64,000 nucleotides of DNA from Chitinophagaceae bacterium (GTDB lineage Bacteria > Bacteroidota > Bacteroidia > Chitinophagales > Chitinophagaceae), in the NCBI GenBank assembly GCA_016787065.1, contig JAEUVD010000020.1, positions 1 through 64,000 of the forward strand, given 5' to 3'. The notes beneath the pieces were generated by a model. The model was given only the letters and a program-made list of their open reading frames with translations, was not told where the DNA came from and made no database searches. The position numbers were made by a program, and so were the translations under genes. This document shows, piece by piece, positions 61,758 through 64,000 of this stretch. The first letter of the stretch is position 1, and every line of letters starts with the position of its first letter.

Positions 61758-63079
61758 TGAGTTATCATAAAACAAGTCTTGCCGATCGCATTGATTGGTT
61801 GCTAATAATCATGTACCTCGCGCTCACAATTATCGGTGTGCTCTGTATTTATTCTGTTGAACATAGAGATACCGACATTGGCTTCTTTATTAAGAATAAA
61901 AACTATGTACAACAATTCATCTGGTTCTCCATTTCCATAGTGGTTGGTTTTGTTATCATCATGATGGATAGTAAATTCATAACAACCATTCCTTTTTTGA
62001 GTTATGTAGTGGGTTTCTTTTTCTTGTTATTAACTCTTACCCCCTTAGGAAAAGCGGTGAAAGGGTCGAGCTCGTTTCTAAACTTAGGCTTCTTCACCTT
62101 TCAGCCCGGCGAAACGATGAAGTTATTCACGGCTTTATCTATCGCTAAATTTCTCACCTTACAAGAAGTAAACTTTCAAACTCTAAAACATCGCTTGATG
62201 TGCGCAGGAATCGCCTTGGTACCCTTGGTGTATATCATGTTATTTCAAAATGAAACCGGTTTGGCTTTGGTGTACCTCTCGTTCTTTATCGCCATGTATC
62301 GTGAAGGATTACCACGAGAAATTATAATCGTAGGTTTTTCAGTTTTAATACTCACACTGGCTACCTTACTCATTAATAAAAATATTCTTTTTGTTCTGTT
62401 TACGGTATTAGCCATCTTGTTTTTATATACGCAACGAAAGCAACTTCGAAAGCGACGTGAGATTCTTATTTTAGTTGGAGCTGTTTGGTTTATTGCTGTA
62501 TTGTTTTCACAAGTCTTAGTTCCTTTCGCATTTAAAAAAGTGTTGAAGGGCTATCAGGTTCAACGTATTTATACGATGCTCGGACAAGAAGTGCCCGACG
62601 AGTATACCCGTGAAGGCGTGGATAATAAAAAACAGAATGCGGCCGATTACAATGTGAGTCAAAGTAAAATAGCCATTGCCTCGGGTGGTTTCATCGGAAA
62701 AGGTTTCCTTAACGGTGCACAAACTCAATATAATTGGGTGCCGGAGCAACGCACTGATTTTATTTTTTGTACCGTGGGCGAACAATTTGGTTTTTTAGGT
62801 TCTTCCATTCTCATTCTAATTTACATGTCCTTCTTACTGCGAATTGTAAAGGTAGCTGAACGACAACGAAGTGCTTTTAGTAGAATTTATGCGTACTGTG
62901 TTGCCGGTATACTCTTTTTTCACTTAGTGATTAATGTTGGAATGACCATTGGGCTCGCACCGGTAATTGGTATTCCGTTGCCTTTATTGAGTTATGGCGG
63001 TACCTCCTTGCTTACCTTTACCATTATGATTTTTATTCTGATTCGTTTAGATATGGATCGTCAGATGGTACTGCGCTAA
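61757..63079 (+). CDS. rodA: Rod-shape glycosyltransferase RodA
   Basis: A 440-residue SEDS-family membrane protein with about ten helices. Visible: DRIDWLLIIMYLALTIIGVLCIYSV, FFTFQPGETMKLFTALSIAKFL (the conserved QPxE, here QPGE), FQNETGLALVYLSFF (D/E-TG motif), GAQTQYNWVPEQRTDFIFCTVGEQFGFLG and LLSYGGTSLLTFTIMIFILIR. RodA polymerises lipid II in the elongasome with PBP2. Residues of about 270-310 form an extra cytoplasmic/periplasmic loop (QEVPDEYTREGVDNKKQNA). The stop overlaps the next start (TAATG). Confidence 0.95.
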   Translation: MSYHKTSLADRIDWLLIIMYLALTIIGVLCIYSVEHRDTDIGFFIKNKNYVQQFIWFSISIVVGFVIIMMDSKFITTIPFLSYVVGFFFLLLTLTPLGKAVKGSSSFLNLGFFTFQPGETMKLFTALSIAKFLTLQEVNFQTLKHRLMCAGIALVPLVYIMLFQNETGLALVYLSFFIAMYREGLPREIIIVGFSVLILTLATLLINKNILFVLFTVLAILFLYTQRKQLRKRREILILVGAVWFIAVLFSQVLVPFAFKKVLKGYQVQRIYTMLGQEVPDEYTREGVDNKKQNAADYNVSQSKIAIASGGFIGKGFLNGAQTQYNWVPEQRTDFIFCTVGEQFGFLGSSILILIYMSFLLRIVKVAERQRSAFSRIYAYCVAGILFFHLVINVGMTIGLAPVIGIPLPLLSYGGTSLLTFTIMIFILIRLDMDRQMVLR

Positions 63080-64000
63080 TGAAAGGGAAATTCATTTTCT
63101 TGTTACTTTATGCTGCGCTTTTTATAGCCGGTGTTTATTGGTTACTCGATTTCCGAAATCAAAGTCAGTTCGAATATATCCCTCAACCTAACCTATACGC
63201 ATTATACGATACAACCGAGAACCCTTGGCGAGCCTTGCATTCACCTTATACCAGAACCGATTCGTTATTCGCTGAAGGTCTTCTGCACAACGTGATTCAA
63301 TGCCATGCACAAGATGCCGATTTTATTAAACATCAAAAAATAGCAAACTACCTTATTGAACAATTAGCACCGTATCATGGAGAACCTCCTTCGTGGTTAT
63401 TCGACTTATCGGTTTCCGAACAACTAGAGGCCATACGAAACAACCAAACGGAGGTTTTCTGTACGCAATACAGTGCGTTATATACGTATCTCGCTCGTTG
63501 TGCAGGACTCACCGTACGACGCATCGAGGCTATGGGAAAAAATGATCGACACGCTATTCAAGAAACATACGATCGACAGCAGCAATGTTGGATTTTCTCC
63601 GACTTACTCAATGAAGTAGTTGCCGTGTACCATAACAATAAACCAATTCATTGTGTTGATCTCTTAACTTTTTTAAGAAAGAATAAAACAGAGCAACTTA
63701 CAATTTTAGGACGCGCGTCTAAGATGTTTTCGTTTCAAACATATGAAGAAGCTGCTCGCTTCGATTTCGATGATCAAGTTATTCTTCATTTCTACCACGA
63801 ACAGAATCTGCCTTGGTTATATTCCGATGAACAACGTTTGCATCGTTTTCTCACACTCGATAATTGGTTTGAACGTTATGCCGAAACACCTATGAGTAAT
63901 TGGAAGGCTTATCTTAAATATGTGTTGTTCGCACTCATTTTTTTCATAGGATTTCAAACCGTGTATCGGTTTTATTCATTGTTTCTTGTAGAAAAGAAAG
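63079..64000 (+). CDS. Transglutaminase-like membrane protein (truncated by window)
   Basis: The open frame runs to the window end, giving 307 residues so far. An N-terminal helix (about 4-23) precedes a domain with C128 in EVFCTQYS, H158 in DRHAIQET and D175 in WIFSDLLNEV, the Cys-His-Asp order of transglutaminase-like proteases. A second hydrophobic segment begins at about residue 284 (YLKYVLFALIFFIGF). The start ATG overlaps the rodA stop by 1 nt, so it belongs to the mrdA-rodA operon. The link suggests a peptidoglycan- or envelope-related role, but the substrate is unknown and the C-terminus is outside the window. Confidence 0.75.
   Translation, partial: MKGKFIFLLLYAALFIAGVYWLLDFRNQSQFEYIPQPNLYALYDTTENPWRALHSPYTRTDSLFAEGLLHNVIQCHAQDADFIKHQKIANYLIEQLAPYHGEPPSWLFDLSVSEQLEAIRNNQTEVFCTQYSALYTYLARCAGLTVRRIEAMGKNDRHAIQETYDRQQQCWIFSDLLNEVVAVYHNNKPIHCVDLLTFLRKNKTEQLTILGRASKMFSFQTYEEAARFDFDDQVILHFYHEQNLPWLYSDEQRLHRFLTLDNWFERYAETPMSNWKAYLKYVLFALIFFIGFQTVYRFYSLFLVEKK

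Noticed and set aside
1..64000. tRNA, rRNA, prophage, integrase, insertion sequence or defence-island genes
   Set aside because: Reading the gaps and the coding frames showed none. The accessory look of some regions comes from large secreted proteins, not from mobile DNA.

Overview
The window looks like a stretch of chromosome from a free-living member of the Bacteroidota. Several things point there. Secreted proteins carry type IX secretion (T9SS) C-terminal domains and a gliding-motility-associated C-terminus. Families nearly confined to this phylum are present (DUF6089, DUF3276, DUF6132). Genes are repeatedly preceded by TAnnTTTG, the Bacteroidota -7 promoter element. The DNA is AT-rich and coding-dense, with short gaps. 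I see no rRNA, tRNA, CRISPR array, transposase, integrase or phage gene. Genus or family cannot be fixed from what I can see.

Layout. 1-4315: tail of an MtfA-like peptidase, then ompH/skp, tpiA, hscA and yebC. 4316-4752: a non-coding gap holding a degenerate inverted-repeat element. 4753-11475: an M28 peptidase, a 1,235-residue TraB/GumN-type protein and a 520-residue protein with a GNAT-like segment. 11487-16854 (minus): a DUF6445 oxygenase-like protein, a gap with a 50-bp palindrome and a 9 x 12 bp tandem repeat, a ketosynthase-like protein without an evident catalytic Cys, a small XRE regulator, a gliding-motility/PKD protein and a beta-barrel. 17085-26109 (plus): DPP-IV, ftsE, a transketolase C-terminal half, an L,D-transpeptidase, a multipass membrane protein, an AhpD-like protein and a T9SS metalloprotease. 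26271-28552 (minus): lepA and a DUF3276 protein. 28821-34752: a DUF6089 protein, then uvrD-recX-nitrilase (minus) divergent from a COG2509 flavoprotein. 34768-38362 (minus): an ECF sigma / anti-sigma operon with three exported proteins. 38492-41162: cyclophilin and a GH20 hexosaminidase. 41282-43197 (minus): a Crp/Fnr regulator, rhodanese, two tiny Cys-motif membrane proteins and thioredoxin, a redox/sulfur module. 43277-56289: large secreted proteins, a methyltransferase and an acyltransferase. 56514-59490 (minus): ComB, a PAP2-like protein and an amidohydrolase lipoprotein. 59700-64000 (plus): mrdA (PBP2), rodA and a truncated transglutaminase-like protein, i.e. part of the rod-elongation machinery.

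The most interesting material is not a classical defence or mobile system. (i) The two giant secreted proteins (45743-49108 and 50644-56289) lack an evident T9SS sorting domain and instead share a roughly 190-residue C-terminal module ending in two dockerin/EF-hand-like Ca-binding loops. (ii) In the larger one, a roughly 185-residue domain has been inserted twice inside Ig-like repeats. (iii) Matching 18-bp pseudo-palindromes lie upstream of the Crp/Fnr gene and the rhodanese operon and fit an autoregulated redox regulon. (iv) Promoters sit only 4-9 nt before many start codons, which implies leaderless or near-leaderless mRNAs and decides several starts. All functions are inferred from sequence pattern and family knowledge; nothing was searched against a database.
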